From positions 1-36,470 of the forward strand of contig JASJBK010000023.1 in NCBI GenBank assembly GCA_030066555.1: a stretch of 36,470 nucleotides of DNA, given 5' to 3'. Both the position numbers and the translations under genes were made by a program. The notes beneath the pieces were generated by a model. That model ran no database searches. It worked only from the letters and a program-made list of their open reading frames with translations, and was not told the origin of the DNA. This stretch comes from Halieaceae bacterium (GTDB lineage Bacteria > Pseudomonadota > Gammaproteobacteria > Pseudomonadales > Halieaceae). Positions 7,684 to 20,481 of the stretch are shown piece after piece (within the stretch, counting starts at the first letter, position 1; each line of letters opens with the position of its first letter).

Positions 7684-8823
7684 TCAGCGCTTTACTGCCA
7701 CCAGGTGGGAGTCCTGTTCCTTGTGGCGATACATCTGCTCATCTGCTTCTTTTATCAAGTCGTCCAGTGGTGTCTCGGGGTCATTACAGATAGCGACACC
7801 GACGCTCGCAGAAACAGTCACCCGGGCCTCCCTCAACTGGATCGGTTGTTCGATCGCCTTGATCAACTTGTTGCACAGGCTCGCTACCTCGCCAGAAATG
7901 CGCGCGCAGATGACGAATTCGTCACCGCCGAAGCGTGCGAGCGCATCCGTGTCGCGCAGCGAATCGCGGAGTCGACTGGCAATGACTTTGAGGACGCGGT
8001 CGCCTGCGCCGTGTCCATAGGTATCGTTTACCGGTTTGAACTTGTTGATATCGACAAACAATACAGTGGCTTGCTCGTTTGCTCCCTGAGTTCCGCAAAC
8101 GATCTCTGACGCCTGCTTTTCGAACTTGAGCCGGTTTGGCAAGCCAGTGAGCGCGTCGTGTTCGGCGAGGTAGGCCGCCCGGCGTTTCTCTTCTTCCTGC
8201 AGTTCGATGTCACGCTCCAGGGACAGGCGCAGCAGATAGTTTTCCCGTGAGTAGCGATCTCGCATGGTCTGTGCAGCAATCCCTACCACAGTGGCGCCCA
8301 CCAGGAAAAAGAGGTTGGCCATCAGCACAACTGCCTTGCCGGAGTGAAGGAAATCATGCACGTGGATGGACACCAGGGTATAACCGCCAATCATGCTGAG
8401 CGCCATCGCTATTGACAGTACCAGGCTCACATACGTCAGCGTGCAGGCGGCAAAAGTCGTGAGCAGCAGCCCGCCGTAGTATGCCTCCAGAGCCAGGTCG
8501 TCAGGGCCGGCGAGGTAGATCATTGCGATTACACCGAACCCGAGCGTAAGGAAGATCGCAGCGCAGATTGCTCCGTAAACCGACTCGAAGTGCCTGTGCC
8601 ATGTCATCGCAAGGCACACAAACAACACGGCGTTCATACCCACCCTCAGTGACCATACGGTCCCAAGAGCTGAGGGGAGCGCCCATACATCGAGGAACGC
8701 AAACGACGCATTGAGCAGTGTTCCGAGCGCAACGGCGATCCTTGTCAGGCGAGCCTTCTCGGTTGCCAGCGTCGCTTGATATTCACGGTTCAATGAAGGA
8801 TCGTCGAATGAGTTGAGAGCCAT
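7684..8823 (-). CDS. membrane-anchored diguanylate cyclase (GGDEF domain)
   Basis: Probable c-di-GMP synthase of 379 residues. The N-terminal half has about six membrane helices (from LTRIAVALGTLLNASFAF to VVLMANLFFLVGATVVGIAA), probably an inner-membrane sensor of unknown ligand. A short coiled linker (SLERDIELQEEEKRRAAYLAEHDA in outline) leads into the GGDEF domain, starting at DALTGLPNR. The catalytic motif GGDEF is intact in ARFGGDEFVI near residue 298. An inhibitory RxxD site (RDTD) sits five residues before it, suggesting product feedback inhibition. No EAL domain is present. The frame runs up to a TTG at 8859; I chose the ATG at 8823. The gene sits between two copies of the sucD tail and looks inserted. 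Confidence 0.9.
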   Translation of the reverse strand: MALNSFDDPSLNREYQATLATEKARLTRIAVALGTLLNASFAFLDVWALPSALGTVWSLRVGMNAVLFVCLAMTWHRHFESVYGAICAAIFLTLGFGVIAMIYLAGPDDLALEAYYGGLLLTTFAACTLTYVSLVLSIAMALSMIGGYTLVSIHVHDFLHSGKAVVLMANLFFLVGATVVGIAAQTMRDRYSRENYLLRLSLERDIELQEEEKRRAAYLAEHDALTGLPNRLKFEKQASEIVCGTQGANEQATVLFVDINKFKPVNDTYGHGAGDRVLKVIASRLRDSLRDTDALARFGGDEFVICARISGEVASLCNKLIKAIEQPIQLREARVTVSASVGVAICNDPETPLDDLIKEADEQMYRHKEQDSHLVAVKR

Positions 8824-9110
8824 GCCCGGTTCCGAATCGTCATGCCACAGGGTGAACAAACAAAGCGCTTGTTGGCTATATCGGCAAGGACAGGCAATTA
8901 CATTAGCCCGATGACCACTTCAGACAGGGTCGCTACCCATCTTACGAAGTTGCACGGGCGGTGCAGGTGGAAGAGAGTCGAAAACGCCGCACGGCACCGC
9001 CAGGGACAGCAAGCCAGATGACTATCTTATTGTTTTTACTGGTGTTCTTTGTGCCCATGCATGGCCTGGCGCACTTGTCGTAGCGGCAGTGGAACCGAGC
9101 TGAGACCACG
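8824..9110. other. intergenic stretch upstream of the diguanylate cyclase gene
   Basis: This is the non-coding gap between the sucD terminator and the diguanylate cyclase start. It must contain the promoter of the cyclase gene, but I could not find a convincing promoter, operator or repeat. Confidence 0.4.
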
Positions 9111-9131
9111 AAAAAGGGCGCCGTAGCGCCC
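9111..9131 (-). terminator. rho-independent terminator after sucD
   Basis: Minus-strand GGGCGC-TACG-GCGCCC followed by five T residues, 55 bases past the sucD stop. It closes the sucCD transcription unit. A near-identical copy lies at 7528-7549. Confidence 0.85.
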
Positions 9132-9185
9132 CTTCTGGGCCCCCGCCTTCGCGGCGGCCCGCGTAGGGGGGCGACGGCAGATTGG

Positions 9186-10054
<869 letters not shown>

Positions 10055-10058
<4 letters not shown>

Positions 10059-11224
10059 GCTGCACCTCCGGCTGCTTCCACGGCTTTTTTCGCAGCGTCG
10101 GTCAGTCCTTCCGCAGCAATAATGTTGAAATCGCTCTCGTCCAGCAGTTTGCGGCCGAGCTCGGCGTTGTTGCCCTCGAGGCGAACTACCACGGGTACCT
10201 GTACGCCCACTTCTTCCACGGCGCCGATAATGCCCTCGGCAATCAGGTCACAGCGCACGATGCCGCCGAAGATGTTTACCAGTACCGCCTTCACGTTCTC
10301 GTCGGAGAGAATGATCTTGAAGGCTTCGGTCACGCGCTCCTTGGTGGCGCCACCGCCCACGTCGAGGAAGTTAGCGGGGAAGCCGCCGTGCAGGGCGACG
10401 ATGTCCATGGTGCCCATGGCGAGGCCGGCACCATTGACCATGCAGCCGATGTTGCCGTCCAGCGCCACATAGTTGAGCTCCCACTGGGCCGCATGGGCCT
10501 CGCGCTCGTCTTCCTGGCTGGGGTCGTGCATTTCACGGAGCTGGTCCTGGCGGTACAGGGCATTACCGTCAACGCCAACCTTGGCGTCCAGGCAGTGCAG
10601 CTTGCCCTCGTCGGTGATCACCAGCGGGTTCACTTCGATCAACGCCAGGTCCTTGTCCTGGAACATCTTCGCCAGGCCCAGGAATATTTTTACGAACTCT
10701 TTTATCTGGTTCCCTTGCAGGCCCAGGCGGAACGCCAGGTCGCGGCCCTGGTATGGCTGCGCGCCCACCAGCGGGTCAACCGTGGCCTTGAGGATCTTCT
10801 CCGGGGTTTCCTCAGCAACCTTCTCGATCTCAACACCACCTTCGGTGGAGGCCATGAACACGATACGACGGGTAGAACGGTCCACCACGGCGCCCAGGTA
10901 CATTTCCTCGGCGATGTCCGTGCAGGCTTCCACAAGGATCTTGCTGACCGGCTGGCCGTTCTCATCGGTCTGGTAGGTAACCAGGTTCTTGCCCAGCCAC
11001 TGCTCGGCAAATTCGTGGATCTCGTCCTTGGTCTTGACCAGCTTGACGCCACCGGCCTTGCCGCGGCCCCCGGCGTGCACCTGGGCTTTCACTACCCACA
11101 TGTCGCCGCCAATCACATCGGCAGCCTTGACCGCTTCAGCGGCGGTGTCCACGGCATGCCCCTTGGATACAGGCAGGCCGTACTCAGCAAACAGTTGTTT
11201 GCCCTGATACTCGTGAAGGTTCAT
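10055..11224 (-). CDS. sucC: succinyl-CoA synthetase, beta subunit
   Basis: Beta (nucleotide-binding) subunit of succinyl-CoA synthetase, 389 residues, full length for the family. The N-terminal ATP-grasp domain begins [19 protein letters not shown] and includes [16 protein letters not shown], the nucleotide-binding lysine/glycine loop. The metal and ligase region is seen in [12 protein letters not shown] and [14 protein letters not shown], and the C-terminal CoA-ligase domain carries [17 protein letters not shown]. It forms the heterodimer or heterotetramer with SucD, whose gene overlaps its stop by four bases. The ATG at 11224 begins the universal MNLHEYQ. A 351-bp spacer separates it from lpd, so it may have its own promoter as well as read-through. 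Confidence 0.98.
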
Positions 11225-11575
11225 CGTTGTATCGTTCCGTTTTCTTGCAAATCGTGCAGTGAGGTCTGGCGATGCTGACGCGGCGCAGGCCGCGAGTCGC
11301 CCCCAATATTATTGTGTTGGGAGAAGTGCGAGCCCCGGGCCCGCACTACAAAAGCGGCGCTCATTCTCCCGAATTCGCGCACCGTCTTCAATATAGGGCA
11401 TTGCTCAAAAAGTGAGCACGCCCACGATAATCATAGTGCCGGCCGGTGGTACCACAATCCGCCAGTGAGCCCGCCCCTCCATAGCCGTGCTCACAGCGGG
11501 TAGTAACGCATTCCGCCAGTGAGCCCGCCCCTCGGTAACCATAGACCCTCATGACCCGAGCGGTCTTATGAACAG
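11225..11575. other. 351-bp spacer between lpd and sucC
   Basis: No gene is seen. The half nearest lpd holds three degenerate tandem units of about 54 bp (11411-11570, listed separately). The half nearest sucC presumably carries the sucC leader. I found no clear rho-independent terminator after lpd, so read-through from lpd into sucCD remains possible. Confidence 0.5.
11411..11570. repeat. three degenerate tandem repeats of about 54 bp
   Basis: The unit start AGTGAGC(A/C)CGCCC occurs at 11411, 11464 and 11518, a period of 53-54 bp. The two right-hand copies share an exact 22-bp core, at 11458-11479 and 11512-11533 (TCCGCCAGTGAGCCCGCCCC and two more bases). The rest of each unit has diverged. 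The array lies directly beyond the lpd stop codon. Confidence 0.65.
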
Positions 11576-13018
<1,443 letters not shown>

Positions 13019-13066
13019 CTACCTATAACGAATCTGTGTGAATGGGCTGTTACGGGTTGCGCAGCA

Positions 13067-14335
13067 TCAAAGCTGCAGCAGGATCCGCGCCGGGTCTTCC
13101 AGCAGGTCCTTGACCGCCACCAGGAACTGCACCGCGTCCTTGCCGTCAATCAGGCGGTGATCGTAAGACAGCGCCAGGTACATCATCGGCAGTACAACGA
13201 CTTCGCCATTAATCGCCATCGGCCGCTCCTGGATCTTGTGCATACCCAGGATTCCGGTCTGCGGCGGGTTGAGGATCGGGGTCGACATCAGCGAACCGAA
13301 CACGCCGCCATTGGTAATGGTGAAAGTGCCGCCCGTCATCTCCTCGATGCCGAGCTTGCCGTCGCGGGCGCGCACGCCGAAATCGCGAATCTGCGCTTCT
13401 ACATCGGCAATGCTCATGAAGTCGGCGTCCTTGAGCACTGGAACCACCAGGCCGTTCTCGGTGGATACAGCCACGCCGATGTCCTGATAACCGTGGTAGA
13501 CGATGTCGTCACCGTCGATGGAGGCATTGACCGCGGGGAAGCGCTTCAGCGCTTCACAGGCTGCCTTCACAAAGAAACCCATGAAACCCAGGCGGGTGCC
13601 GTTGTGGGTCTTTTCGAAGCTGTCCTTGTACTTGCTGCGCAGGGCCATCACCGGCGCCATGTTCACCTCGTTGAAGGTGGTGAGCATGGCGGTGTCCTGG
13701 GACACACTCAACAGGCGCTCGGCGATACGCTTGCGCATGCGGGTCATCGGCACGCGGCGCTCGACGCGCTCGCTGGTGGGCCCTTCGATAGCCGGCGCAC
13801 CACTCGGTGCCGGCGCGGGCGCCGGCGCAGGGGCCGGAGCAGGCTCTGACTTCAAATACTTGAGAATGTCTTCCTTGAGGATGCGGCCGTCCTTGCCGGT
13901 GCCGGTCACCCGAGACAGGTCGACATTCTTCTCTTCCGCCAGGCGGCGCGCGGCGGGGCCGATCTGGCTGTCATCGGCCTCGACGGCGGCGGCAGTAACT
14001 GATGCATCAGCTGGCGGGGTAGAGGGTTCACTGGAATCCGTGCCACTAGCGCTGGCAGTTGCCGGCGCGGCCGCGGGTGCGGCCGCACTGGCAACTGCCC
14101 CTTCCTCCAGCGTGCCTAGCACTTCATTGCTGAGCACGGTATCGCCTTCATTCTTCGCTATGGAGGCCAGCTTGCCGTCCACCGGCGCGACTACCTCCAT
14201 GACGACCTTGTCGGTCTCGATTTCTACAATCAGCTCGTCGCGCTTTACAGCCTCTCCGGGCTGTTTGTGCCAGGTTGCAACTTCTCCGTCGGCGACCGAT
14301 TCCGGGAACGCCGGGGCCTTGATCTCAATTGCCAT
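13067..14335 (-). CDS. sucB: 2-oxoglutarate dehydrogenase E2, dihydrolipoyl succinyltransferase
   Basis: E2 core of the 2-oxoglutarate dehydrogenase complex, 422 residues. It accepts the succinyl group on lipoate and transfers it to CoA. A single lipoyl domain is at the N-terminus with the lipoylated Lys43 in [10 protein letters not shown]. An Ala/Pro/Ser-rich flexible linker follows. The peripheral subunit-binding domain is [19 protein letters not shown] in outline, with GTGKDGRI. A second Ala-Pro linker leads to the catalytic domain, whose active-site motif SYDHRLIDG carries His393 and Asp397. It lies four bases after the sucA stop, so the two are co-translated. Lengths and domain order match the single-lipoyl form of the family. 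Confidence 0.98.
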   Translation of the reverse strand: MAIEIKAPAFPESVADGEVATWHKQPGEAVKRDELIVEIETDKVVMEVVAPVDGKLASIAKNEGDTVLSNEVLGTLEEGAVASAAAPAAAPATASASGTDSSEPSTPPADASVTAAAVEADDSQIGPAARRLAEEKNVDLSRVTGTGKDGRILKEDILKYLKSEPAPAPAPAPAPAPSGAPAIEGPTSERVERRVPMTRMRKRIAERLLSVSQDTAMLTTFNEVNMAPVMALRSKYKDSFEKTHNGTRLGFMGFFVKAACEALKRFPAVNASIDGDDIVYHGYQDIGVAVSTENGLVVPVLKDADFMSIADVEAQIRDFGVRARDGKLGIEEMTGGTFTITNGGVFGSLMSTPILNPPQTGILGMHKIQERPMAINGEVVVLPMMYLALSYDHRLIDGKDAVQFLVAVKDLLEDPARILLQL

Positions 14336-14339
14336 GTCC

Positions 14340-17177
14340 CTATTCCTGTTCTTCCAAGGCTTCGTTAATGAATTGTTCCTGCTGCTGCAGGTGCAGGCTC
14401 ATGTAGCCCGCCGCCGGTGCAGCCGAGGCCTCTCGGCCCGCATAGCGCAGGTAGATTTCTGCTTTGTGACGGTGGACGACGCGGCGCATGTGGTGCTGGC
14501 TGGAGTACCAGGCGCCCTGGTTCATGGGCTCTTCCTGGCACCAGACCGCGTCTTCCAGGTTGGGGTATTTCTTCAGCTCCTCGTACAGCTCCGGCTCCGG
14601 GAACGGGTAGAGCTGTTCCAGGCGAATCAGCGCCACGTCCTCGATGCCGCGCTCTCGGCGGGTATCGCGCAGGTCGTAGTAGACCTTGCCCGAACACATC
14701 ACCGCGCGCTTCACACCCGCGGGGTCGATATCGTCGGTCTCTCCCAGCACGGCATTGAAACCGCCACCGGCCAGCTCTTCCAGCGATGATGTGGCCTGTT
14801 TGTGGCGCAGCAGGCTCTTGGGCGACATCACCACCAGCGGACGGCGCAGCGGGCGGATGGCCTGGCGGCGTAGCGCGTGGAAGATCTGCGCCGGGGTGGT
14901 CGGTACAATCACCTGGATGTTGTGCTCGGCACACAGCTGCAGGAAGCGCTCGAGGCGCGCCGAGGAGTGCTCGGGGCCCTGGCCCTCGTAGCCGTGGGGT
15001 AGCAGCAGAGTCAGGCCGCAGAGGCGCTGCCACTTGTGCTCACCGCTGGTGATGAACTGGTCGATTACCACCTGGGCGCCGTTGGCGAAGTCACCGAACT
15101 GGGCTTCCCAGATCACCAGGCCCTTGGGTGAGGTGGTGGCGTAGCCGTATTCGAAGGCCAGCACCGCCTCTTCCGAGAGCAGCGAGTCATAGAGGTCAAA
15201 TACCGCCTGGTCTTCGCTGATGTTCTGCAGCGGGATGTAGATGCTGCCGTCTTTCTGGTTGTGCAGCACCGCGTGGCGGTGACTGAAAGTGCCACGGCCC
15301 ACGTCCTGGCCGGTAATGCGCACCGGGTAACCCGCTTCCAGCAGTGAGGCATACGCCAGGGTTTCGGCAAAACCCCAGTTCACGGCCAGTGCCCCACCCG
15401 CCATCTTGCGGCGGTCTTCCATGATCTTCTTGACCTGGCGATTGAGCGGAACGCCTTCCGGCGACTGGTTGATCATGCTCGCCAGCGCCTGCATGTGGTG
15501 CAGGTCCATGGTGGTGTCGCTGGGAATGTTGAAGTCGTGGCCCAGGTACGGCGTCCAGTCGACGAACAGCTCCTTGTTGGGCTCACTCACCAGGCTCGAT
15601 ACCAGCGGGTCACCGGCGTCCAGGGAATCCCGGAATCCGTCTACCAGCTTCTGGTCTTCGTCCTGGGTAATCACGCCTTGCTGGATGAGCTGCTGGGCAT
15701 ACAGGTCGCGGGTGGTCGGGTGCCGCTTGATCGCGTCGTACATCAGCGGCTGGGTAATCGAGGGATCGTCCGCCTCGTTGTGGCCGCGGCGACGGTAGCA
15801 GACCAGGTCCACCACCACGTCTTTCTTGAATTCGTTGCGGTAGTCGATTGCCATCTGGGTCACGAACAGCACCGCTTCCGGATCGTCGGCGTTCACATGG
15901 AAGATCGGCGCCTGCACCATCTTGGCCACGTCGGTGCAGTACTCGGTGGAGCGGGCATCGGACTGGCGGCTGGTGGTGAAGCCGATCTGGTTGTTGAGCA
16001 CGATATGTATCGTGCCGCCGGTGCGATAGCCGCGGGTCTGCGACATCTGGAAGGTTTCCATCACCACGCCCTGTCCGGCGAAGGCCGCATCGCCGTGTAC
16101 CACGATGGGCAGCACGGTGCTGCCAAAGGGGTCGAGGCGACGGTCCTGGCGTGCCCGTACGCTGCCTTCCACCACCGGCGAGGCAATCTCCAGGTGGGAG
16201 GGGTTGAAGGCCAGCGCCAGGTGGCATTCGCCGCCGGGGGTCATCACGTTGGAAGAGAAGCCCTGGTGGTACTTCACGTCGCCGGAGGTATCGACGATGG
16301 CCTTGCCTTCAAATTCCTCGAACAGGTCCGAGGGCCTCTTGCCGAGCACGTTGATCAGTACATTGAGGCGGCCGCGGTGGGCCATGCCAATCACGACTTC
16401 CTTGGCGCCGTAACCTCCGGAGCGCTGGATCATTTCGTACAGCATCGGGATCAGGCTCTCGCCGCCTTCCAGGCCAAAGCGCTTGGTGCCGGGGTACTTC
16501 GAGCCCAGTGACTTCTCCAGGCCCTCGGCCTTGATCAGCCGGCGCAGCAGCATCTTCTGCACCTCGGTACCGAAGTCCGGTGCCGAGCGCACGGCTTCCA
16601 TGCGGCCCATCACCCAGTGACGCTCTTCACTGTTGGTGATGTGCATAAATTCAGCACCCACATGCTTGCAGTAGGTTTTCTCCAGCGCCTGGTAAATCTC
16701 ACCCAGGGTGGCATCGGCCTTGCCGATGTGCAGGCTGCCGGTCTGGAACACGGTGTCGAAGTCCGCCTGGGACAGCTCGTGGAAAGACAGCTCCAGGTCG
16801 GGCACATGCTGACGCTCGGCAATGCCCAGCGGGTCCAGCGAGGCCTTCTGGTGGCCACGCTGGCGGTAGGCCGAAATCAGCTGGATCACGCGAACCTGCT
16901 TGCGCTCGTACTCGGTGGCCTGGCTGTCGGCCTGCACGGTGGCCTCGGTGCGCACCCGCATCTTGCTGATCTGCGCAAAGCGGTCGCGTACCGTGGAATG
17001 GGGAATATCCTGCAGGTTGCCGTCCACTCGCGGCAGGGTGTCGAAATAGCTGCGCCATTCCTCAGGGACCGCGTTGGGGTCCATCAGATAGGCTTCATAC
17101 AAATCTTCTACATAGGTGGCATTGCCGCCGTAGATATGGGAGGTCCGCCAGAGCGCCTCCATCTGACTTTCTTGCAT
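14340..17177 (-). CDS. sucA: 2-oxoglutarate dehydrogenase E1 component
   Basis: Thiamine-diphosphate-dependent E1 of the 2-oxoglutarate dehydrogenase complex, 945 residues. It decarboxylates 2-oxoglutarate and succinylates the lipoyl group of SucB. The thiamine-binding motif starts at GDAAFAGQG and ends at [10 protein letters not shown]. Other family blocks visible are [36 protein letters not shown] in outline, [13 protein letters not shown] and [18 protein letters not shown]. The frame is open to 17234, but I chose the ATG at 17177. It gives [19 protein letters not shown], aligned with the known N-terminus of E. coli SucA (MQNSALKAW). No strong ribosome-binding site precedes it. The gene follows sdhB but is separated by a terminator and repeats, so it should have its own promoter within 17178-17325. 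Confidence 0.97.
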   Translation of the reverse strand: MQESQMEALWRTSHIYGGNATYVEDLYEAYLMDPNAVPEEWRSYFDTLPRVDGNLQDIPHSTVRDRFAQISKMRVRTEATVQADSQATEYERKQVRVIQLISAYRQRGHQKASLDPLGIAERQHVPDLELSFHELSQADFDTVFQTGSLHIGKADATLGEIYQALEKTYCKHVGAEFMHITNSEERHWVMGRMEAVRSAPDFGTEVQKMLLRRLIKAEGLEKSLGSKYPGTKRFGLEGGESLIPMLYEMIQRSGGYGAKEVVIGMAHRGRLNVLINVLGKRPSDLFEEFEGKAIVDTSGDVKYHQGFSSNVMTPGGECHLALAFNPSHLEIASPVVEGSVRARQDRRLDPFGSTVLPIVVHGDAAFAGQGVVMETFQMSQTRGYRTGGTIHIVLNNQIGFTTSRQSDARSTEYCTDVAKMVQAPIFHVNADDPEAVLFVTQMAIDYRNEFKKDVVVDLVCYRRRGHNEADDPSITQPLMYDAIKRHPTTRDLYAQQLIQQGVITQDEDQKLVDGFRDSLDAGDPLVSSLVSEPNKELFVDWTPYLGHDFNIPSDTTMDLHHMQALASMINQSPEGVPLNRQVKKIMEDRRKMAGGALAVNWGFAETLAYASLLEAGYPVRITGQDVGRGTFSHRHAVLHNQKDGSIYIPLQNISEDQAVFDLYDSLLSEEAVLAFEYGYATTSPKGLVIWEAQFGDFANGAQVVIDQFITSGEHKWQRLCGLTLLLPHGYEGQGPEHSSARLERFLQLCAEHNIQVIVPTTPAQIFHALRRQAIRPLRRPLVVMSPKSLLRHKQATSSLEELAGGGFNAVLGETDDIDPAGVKRAVMCSGKVYYDLRDTRRERGIEDVALIRLEQLYPFPEPELYEELKKYPNLEDAVWCQEEPMNQGAWYSSQHHMRRVVHRHKAEIYLRYAGREASAAPAAGYMSLHLQQQEQFINEALEEQE

Positions 17178-17324
17178 GCGCGCTTGAGTCCGAAATGTGG
17201 GCTGAATTTTGGGCGCCGGTATTGTCGCACACAAACCGGCGCTTCCGCAGTAGCTATCGGCGCTCCGGGGGAGTTATTGAGGGTTTTTTTGGCGCTTCGT
17301 GCGACTGGCGACCCTGTTCCAGTC

Positions 17325-17460
17325 GGTCATTCCCGCGCAGGCGCTATGGTCATTCCCGCGCAGGCGCTGTCGTCATTCCCGCGCAGGCGGGAATCCAGAG
17401 ATCGAGGGCTGGATTCCCGCCTTCGCGGTAATGACAGAGGAGGGCCCGGGAATGACGGGC
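17325..17460. repeat. palindromic repeat cluster (dRS3-like) between sucA and sdhB
   Basis: Three direct copies of GTCATTCCCGCGCAGGCG start at 17326, 17349 and 17372 (23-bp period). The last extends into a palindrome of the form ATTCCC-N8-GGGAAT. A facing copy at 17409-17435 and a short piece at 17446-17460 complete the cluster. ATTCCC-N8-GGGAAT is the definition of the Neisseria dRS3 repeat, and similar palindromes are common in proteobacteria. A related cluster lies at 32801-32866. The cluster could stabilise the sdh mRNA end or mark a recombination spot. Confidence 0.8.
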
Positions 17461-17462
17461 AC

Positions 17463-17494
17463 AAAAAAAACCCCGGTCATGGCCGGGGTTTTTT
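17463..17494. terminator. bidirectional rho-independent terminator after sdhB
   Basis: CCCCGG-TCATGG-CCGGGG flanked by eight A residues on the left and six T residues on the right, so it works on both strands. It lies 15 bases beyond the sdhB stop and separates sdhCDAB from sucAB. Confidence 0.9.
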
Positions 17495-17509
17495 CTACAC
17501 GTGAGGGTA

Positions 17510-18214
17510 TCAGGCGCCTCGTTGCAACAACATGGTGCGGATGTGGCCGATGGCGCGGGTCGGGTTGAGACCCTTCGGGCACACGTTGACGCAGTTCTGG
17601 ATGTTATGGCAGCGGAACACGCTGAAGGGATCATCCAGGTTGGCCAGGCGCTCCTCAGTGGCGGTATCGCGAGAGTCGGCCAGGAAGCGGTAGGCCTGCA
17701 GCAGGCCCGCCGGGCCGATGAAGCGGTCCGGGTTCCACCAGAATGACGGGCAGCTGGTGGAGCAGCATGCGCACAGGATGCACTCATACAGTCCGTCGAG
17801 CTTGGCACGCTCCTCTGGAGACTGCAGTCGCTCGATAGCGGGTGCCGGCGTGTTGTTCTGCAGGTAAGGCTGGATCTTTTCGTACTGCTGGTAGAACAGG
17901 CTCATGTCCACCACCAGGTCGCGCACTACCGGCAGGCCCGGCAGCGGGCGCAGCACCAGCTTGTTGTTTTTCACCGTGTCAGACAGGTGGGTTATGCAGG
18001 CAAGGCCATTCTTACCGTTGATGTTCATGCCATCGGAACCGCATACACCCTCGCGGCAGGAGCGGCGGTAGGTGATGGACGGGTCTTCACCTTTCAGCAG
18101 TTCGAGGACGTCCAGCACCATCATATCCTTGCCGCCGGTGTCGACTTCAAGGTCCTGCATATACGGTTCCTTGTCGGTCTCCGGGTTGTAGCGGTAGATA
18201 CTGACTTGCAACAT
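17510..18214 (-). CDS. sdhB: succinate dehydrogenase iron-sulfur subunit
   Basis: Iron-sulfur subunit of succinate:quinone oxidoreductase (complex II), 234 residues. It carries electrons from the FAD in SdhA to quinone at the SdhCD membrane anchor. The N-terminal 2Fe-2S domain shows CREGVCGSDGMNINGKNGLAC. The C-terminal domain shows the 4Fe-4S set CILCACCSTSCP and the 3Fe-4S set CHNIQNCVNVCPKGLNP. All cluster cysteines are present. The start is ATG at 18214, 18 bases after the sdhA stop, and this is the last gene of sdhCDAB before a strong terminator. Confidence 0.98.
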   Translation of the reverse strand: MLQVSIYRYNPETDKEPYMQDLEVDTGGKDMMVLDVLELLKGEDPSITYRRSCREGVCGSDGMNINGKNGLACITHLSDTVKNNKLVLRPLPGLPVVRDLVVDMSLFYQQYEKIQPYLQNNTPAPAIERLQSPEERAKLDGLYECILCACCSTSCPSFWWNPDRFIGPAGLLQAYRFLADSRDTATEERLANLDDPFSVFRCHNIQNCVNVCPKGLNPTRAIGHIRTMLLQRGA

Positions 18215-18232
18215 GTCGGGAAATCCTCGTAA

Positions 18233-20005
18233 TCAGTAGGTGCGGATTTTCGGCTCGAAGCCATCCATGGTCTTGGGCGTGAAGTTCACCGAGCGCTTGC
18301 TCAGGCGCTTCTCATTCGGCAGGTACAACGAGTGGCACAGCCAATTCTCGTCGTCGCGCTCCGGCAGGTCCTCACGGGCGTGAGCGCCACGGCTCTCGGT
18401 ACGCTGCTCGGCAGAAATCGCCGTCGCCTCGGCCGTCTCCAGCAGGTTTTGCAGTTCGAGCAGCTCGATGCGGGCGGTGTTGAAGGCCTGGCTCTTGTCT
18501 TCAAGGTGGGCATTCTCGATGCGCGGGCGCAGCTCTTCCAGCTTCTTCACGCCCTCAGCCATGAAGTCGCCCTTGCGGAACACACCGAAGTGGTTCTGCA
18601 TGATGGTCTGCAACTCCTTGCGCAGGTCCGCGGTCTTCTCACCTTCGGAGGAAGCGTTGACCTTGTTGAGGCGCTGCATGGCCTCGTCGATGTCGCTGTC
18701 GCTGGGCTCGCGCAGCTCGATGCCGGTGCGCAGGGCGTCCTCGATGAACAGACCGGAGGCTCGGCCGAACACTACCAGGTCCAGCAGCGAATTGCCGCCC
18801 AGGCGGTTGGCGCCGTGTACGGACACACAGGCTGCCTCGCCACAGGCATAGAAGCCGGGAATGACCTGGTCGTTGCCGTCGGCGTCGACGGTCAGGGCCT
18901 GGCCGTGAATATTGGTCGGCGTACCGCCCATCATGTAGTGGCAGGTCGGCACCACCGGGATGGGCTCCTTGACCGGGTCTGCGTGGGCAAAGGTGCGCGA
19001 AAGCTCGAGAATGCCCGGCAGGCGCGACTCCAGCACCTCCTCGCCGAGGTGGTCGAGCTTCAGGAAGACGTGGTCGCCCTCGGGGCCACAGCCGCGGCCT
19101 TCGAGAATTTCCAGCACCATGGAGCGGGCCACCACGTCGCGGCCGGCCAGGTCCTTGGCATTGGGAGCGTAGCGCTCCATGAAGCGCTCACCGTCCTTGT
19201 TGATCAGGTAGCCACCCTCACCGCGGCAACCCTCGGTCACCAGGGTGCCGGCGCCGTAGATGCCGGTGGGGTGGAACTGCCACATCTCCATGTCCTGCAG
19301 GGGGAAGCCGGCGCGCATGGCCATGCCGACGCCGTCACCGGTGTTGATGTGGGCATTGGTGGTTGAGGCATAGATGCGACCCGCGCCGCCGGTAGCAAAT
19401 ACCGTGGCCTTCGACTTCACGAACACGGTCTCGCCGGTCTCGATATCGATGGCGATCACGCCAACTACCGCGCCGTCCTGGTTCTTCACCAGGTCTACGG
19501 CAAACCACTCATTGAAGAACTGCGTGTTGTTCTTTACGTTGTTCTGGTACAGCGTGTGCAGCAGGGCGTGGCCGGTGCGGTCCGCCGCCGCGCAGGTGCG
19601 GGCCGCCTGGCCGCCCTCACCAAAGTTCTTGGACTGGCCGCCGAAGGGACGCTGGTAGATGCGTCCCTCTTCCGTGCGGGAGAACGGCAGGCCCATGTGC
19701 TCCAGCTCGAAAATCGCTTCCGGACCCACCGAACACATGTACTCAATAGCGTCCTGGTCGCCGATGTAGTCGGAGCCCTTGACCGTATCGTACATGTGCC
19801 AGCGCCAGTCATCGTTGGGGTCGGCGCTGGCAATCGCGCAGGTGATTCCGCCCTGGGCAGACACGGTGTGGGAGCGGGTTGGGAAGACCTTGCTGATAAC
19901 TGCGGTCTTGTAACCGGACTGGGCCAGCTGCAGCGCAGCGCGCATGCCGGAGCCGCCGCCACCGACGATGACGCCATCAAAGGAAATGGTACGAATGGAA
20001 GCCAT
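18233..20005 (-). CDS. sdhA: succinate dehydrogenase flavoprotein subunit
   Basis: Catalytic flavoprotein of complex II, 590 residues, normal length. It oxidises succinate to fumarate on the cytoplasmic face. The FAD dinucleotide motif is [18 protein letters not shown]. His46 in [10 protein letters not shown] is the expected site of covalent FAD attachment. The substrate and capping domains carry [20 protein letters not shown], with the catalytic arginine region in GRDVVARSM, and [19 protein letters not shown]. The C-terminus ends [11 protein letters not shown]. An ATG start at 20005 gives the usual [11 protein letters not shown]. It is preceded by GGAG about 11 bases upstream and lies 107 bases after sdhD. 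Confidence 0.98.
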   Translation of the reverse strand: MASIRTISFDGVIVGGGGSGMRAALQLAQSGYKTAVISKVFPTRSHTVSAQGGITCAIASADPNDDWRWHMYDTVKGSDYIGDQDAIEYMCSVGPEAIFELEHMGLPFSRTEEGRIYQRPFGGQSKNFGEGGQAARTCAAADRTGHALLHTLYQNNVKNNTQFFNEWFAVDLVKNQDGAVVGVIAIDIETGETVFVKSKATVFATGGAGRIYASTTNAHINTGDGVGMAMRAGFPLQDMEMWQFHPTGIYGAGTLVTEGCRGEGGYLINKDGERFMERYAPNAKDLAGRDVVARSMVLEILEGRGCGPEGDHVFLKLDHLGEEVLESRLPGILELSRTFAHADPVKEPIPVVPTCHYMMGGTPTNIHGQALTVDADGNDQVIPGFYACGEAACVSVHGANRLGGNSLLDLVVFGRASGLFIEDALRTGIELREPSDSDIDEAMQRLNKVNASSEGEKTADLRKELQTIMQNHFGVFRKGDFMAEGVKKLEELRPRIENAHLEDKSQAFNTARIELLELQNLLETAEATAISAEQRTESRGAHAREDLPERDDENWLCHSLYLPNEKRLSKRSVNFTPKTMDGFEPKIRTY

Positions 20006-20112
20006 GTTTCACGTGTCTCCAGGTATCGCTGTCATAAGACGCGGATTCTTAAAAATGTATCGGGTCTTGCAGGGCCAAACAATGTACCCGCCAAAGCAGC
20101 CGGGCCCGATGC

Positions 20113-20481
20113 TCAACCGACCCAGACGATCTGCAGACCCCAGATCATGTAGGTAAACAGGGTCACGCCGCAGACGGCACTGGCTATGCCACGAATGACG
20201 TTGCCGTTCGCGCCGATCATGCGCGTGGTCAGGTAGTCGGTCAGTACGCACCACAGGCCGATCCAGGCGTGCACGCCGATCGACAGCACCGCCGCCACGC
20301 TCAGCACCTGCATCCAGGTCTGGCCGAAGAAGGCCTGCCACTGGGCATGGCTCATGTCGCCGTTCATGCCAATGTAGGTACCGATAATGCTGAACCAGGC
20401 CAGCAGAATCACGCCGCTGACGCGCTGTACCAGCCAGTCGTAAAGGCCGGAGCGGCCCAGGTTAGTTACTGCAGTTACCAT
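20113..20481 (-). CDS. sdhD: succinate dehydrogenase membrane anchor subunit SdhD
   Basis: Small cytochrome b556 membrane anchor of complex II, 122 residues with three membrane helices. With SdhC it holds heme b and the quinone site. The N-terminus MVTAVTNLGRSGLYDWLVQR and the helix VSGVILLAWFSIIG match the family, and the probable heme ligand is the histidine in LSIGVHAWIGLW. The frame includes a GTG two codons earlier, but ATG at 20481 matches the known start and is preceded by GGGGAT. The gene overlaps the sdhC stop by seven bases, so the two anchors are coupled. Confidence 0.95.
   Translation of the reverse strand: MVTAVTNLGRSGLYDWLVQRVSGVILLAWFSIIGTYIGMNGDMSHAQWQAFFGQTWMQVLSVAAVLSIGVHAWIGLWCVLTDYLTTRMIGANGNVIRGIASAVCGVTLFTYMIWGLQIVWVG

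Noticed and set aside
7577-7691. Open frame of 38 codons ending in the duplicated sucD tail, considered as a small gene
   Set aside because: It has no ATG, GTG or ribosome-binding site, and the part upstream of the tail is not SucD-like.
13503-14789. Long plus-strand open frame across sucB and the end of sucA
   Set aside because: Low-complexity Ser/Ala/Gly product with no family features, opposite two certain genes.
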